NCBI GenBank assembly: GCA_902488785.1
Contig: CABTXJ010000052.1
Span: 1-5,631 of the forward strand
Source of the DNA: an uncultured Eubacteriales bacterium
GTDB taxonomy: Bacteria; Bacillota; Clostridia; TANB77; CAG-508
Direction of reading: 5' to 3'
Length of the DNA stretch: 5,631 nt
Shown here: one piece after another, positions 5,334-5,631 of the stretch
Layout: each line of letters opens with the position of its first letter
How positions within the stretch are numbered: position 1 is the first letter of the stretch
The notes under the pieces: model-generated
Database searches by the model: none
What the model was told of the DNA's origin: nothing
What the model saw: only the letters and a program-made list of their open reading frames with translations
Program-made: the position numbers and the translations under genes

Positions 5334-5555
5334 TTATTTTAAGACATTTTCTATCATTAATTGTACTTGTCCTAATGGAATACTAAATATTATTCCATAA
5401 ATAGACATTGCAAATATTAATATTGCAATAATAACTCCAATTCCATAAAGATATTCATTGCTAACCTTAGCTTTTTTAACTTTAATATTTATAAAAGTAT
5501 ATATTAAAAATACTATAAATATAAAAGCTAAAATATAATTTGGTAACATATTCAT
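5334..5555 (-). CDS. Small two-helix membrane protein of unknown function, 73 aa
   Basis: There are two strong hydrophobic segments, about residues 6-24 and 35-59, joined by a short basic loop (KVKKAKVSNE). By the positive-inside rule the loop is cytoplasmic and both ends face outward. The C-terminal tail is short and polar (QVQLMIENVLK). There are no cysteines and no enzyme motif, and I do not recognise the family. An AAGGA site (5564-5568) lies 8 nt before the ATG at 5555. A second in-frame ATG two codons later is possible. The preceding gene ends only 12 nt upstream, so the two are probably in one operon and may act together. A terminator follows at 5273-5305. Confidence 0.75.
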   Translation of the reverse strand: MNMLPNYILAFIFIVFLIYTFINIKVKKAKVSNEYLYGIGVIIAILIFAMSIYGIIFSIPLGQVQLMIENVLK

Positions 5556-5567
5556 ATAAATTATCCT

Positions 5568-5631
5568 TTATTTACTAAATTTATTCCAAAAATCCAACCA
5601 GCTGTCATGCTCTTCTCTTTGGTCAATGTAA
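5568..5631 (-). CDS. C-terminal tail of an unidentified gene, cut by the window edge
   Basis: The last 20 codons of a frame entering from the right read YIDQREEHDSW then LDFWNKFSK and stop at 5568-5570. The stop overlaps the AAAGGA ribosome binding site of the small membrane-protein gene, a typical tight operon junction. A second frame is also open to the edge (ending GWIFGINLVNKG, stop at 5561-5563), so the choice of frame is uncertain. I prefer the first for its charged amphipathic tail. The product is not recognisable from so little sequence. Confidence 0.4.
   Translation of the reverse strand, partial: YIDQREEHDSWLDFWNKFSK

Noticed and set aside
1..5631. CRISPR array, tRNA, rRNA, riboswitch or complete insertion sequence
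   Set aside because: I saw no regularly spaced repeats, tRNA cloverleaf, rRNA segment, conserved riboswitch core or transposase with terminal repeats in either strand.

Overview
The window is very AT-rich (roughly 28-30% G+C by eye). It uses strong AGGAGG-type ribosome binding sites, TTGACA/TATAAT promoters and ATA/TTA/AGA-rich codons. Every supported gene lies on the minus strand. Together with a Fe-S-type RlmD and a clostridial type of metal operon, this points to an anaerobic low-GC Firmicute of the Clostridia. The species cannot be named from the sequence alone. Genes are described below in their direction of transcription, from high to low coordinates.

Right part (5631 to 3092): the tail of an unidentified gene (5568-5631) runs closely into a 73-aa two-helix membrane protein (5334-5555), which ends in an intrinsic terminator (5273-5305). 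Next come a complete 23S rRNA uracil-C5 methyltransferase of the RlmD/TrmA family (3872-5206) and a small class I SAM methyltransferase (3092-3721, reassigned to a TTG start).

Middle (2942 to 1461): an alpha/beta hydrolase of the hormone-sensitive-lipase type with an altered HGGG motif (2004-2942) is followed, 63 nt on, by a 159-aa four-helix membrane protein (1461-1940). They are probably co-transcribed.

Scar region (about 1460 to 960): this stretch has no intact gene. It holds a 58-codon fragment resembling the C-terminus of a large serine recombinase, a very good minus-strand terminator, and a small DUF1413-like gene with its own ribosome binding site but a frameshift a few codons in. I read it as the decayed edge of a mobile element.

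Left part (960 to 1): a metal-resistance operon. A textbook sigma-A promoter is flanked by two ArsR/SmtB-type operators of the same 6-2-6 pattern. The operon encodes an ArsR/SmtB sensor with both the cysteine (alpha3N) and the Asp/His (alpha5) metal sites, a free-standing 73-aa heavy-metal-associated (HMA) domain protein, and the first 30 codons of what is most likely a CadA/ZntA-type P1B ATPase. The HMA gene and the ATPase gene are in the same reading frame, separated only by one TAA and five codons, and the ATPase ribosome binding site overlaps that stop. It therefore looks like a CadA whose N-terminal metal-binding domain was split off into its own protein. Logic: the sensor represses the promoter until Cd/Zn/Pb-type metals bind; the HMA protein then handles metal in the cytoplasm and the ATPase exports it.

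I found no wholly unknown system. The most noteworthy items are the in-frame HMA/ATPase split, the two-operator promoter, and the mobile-element scar beside the metal operon.
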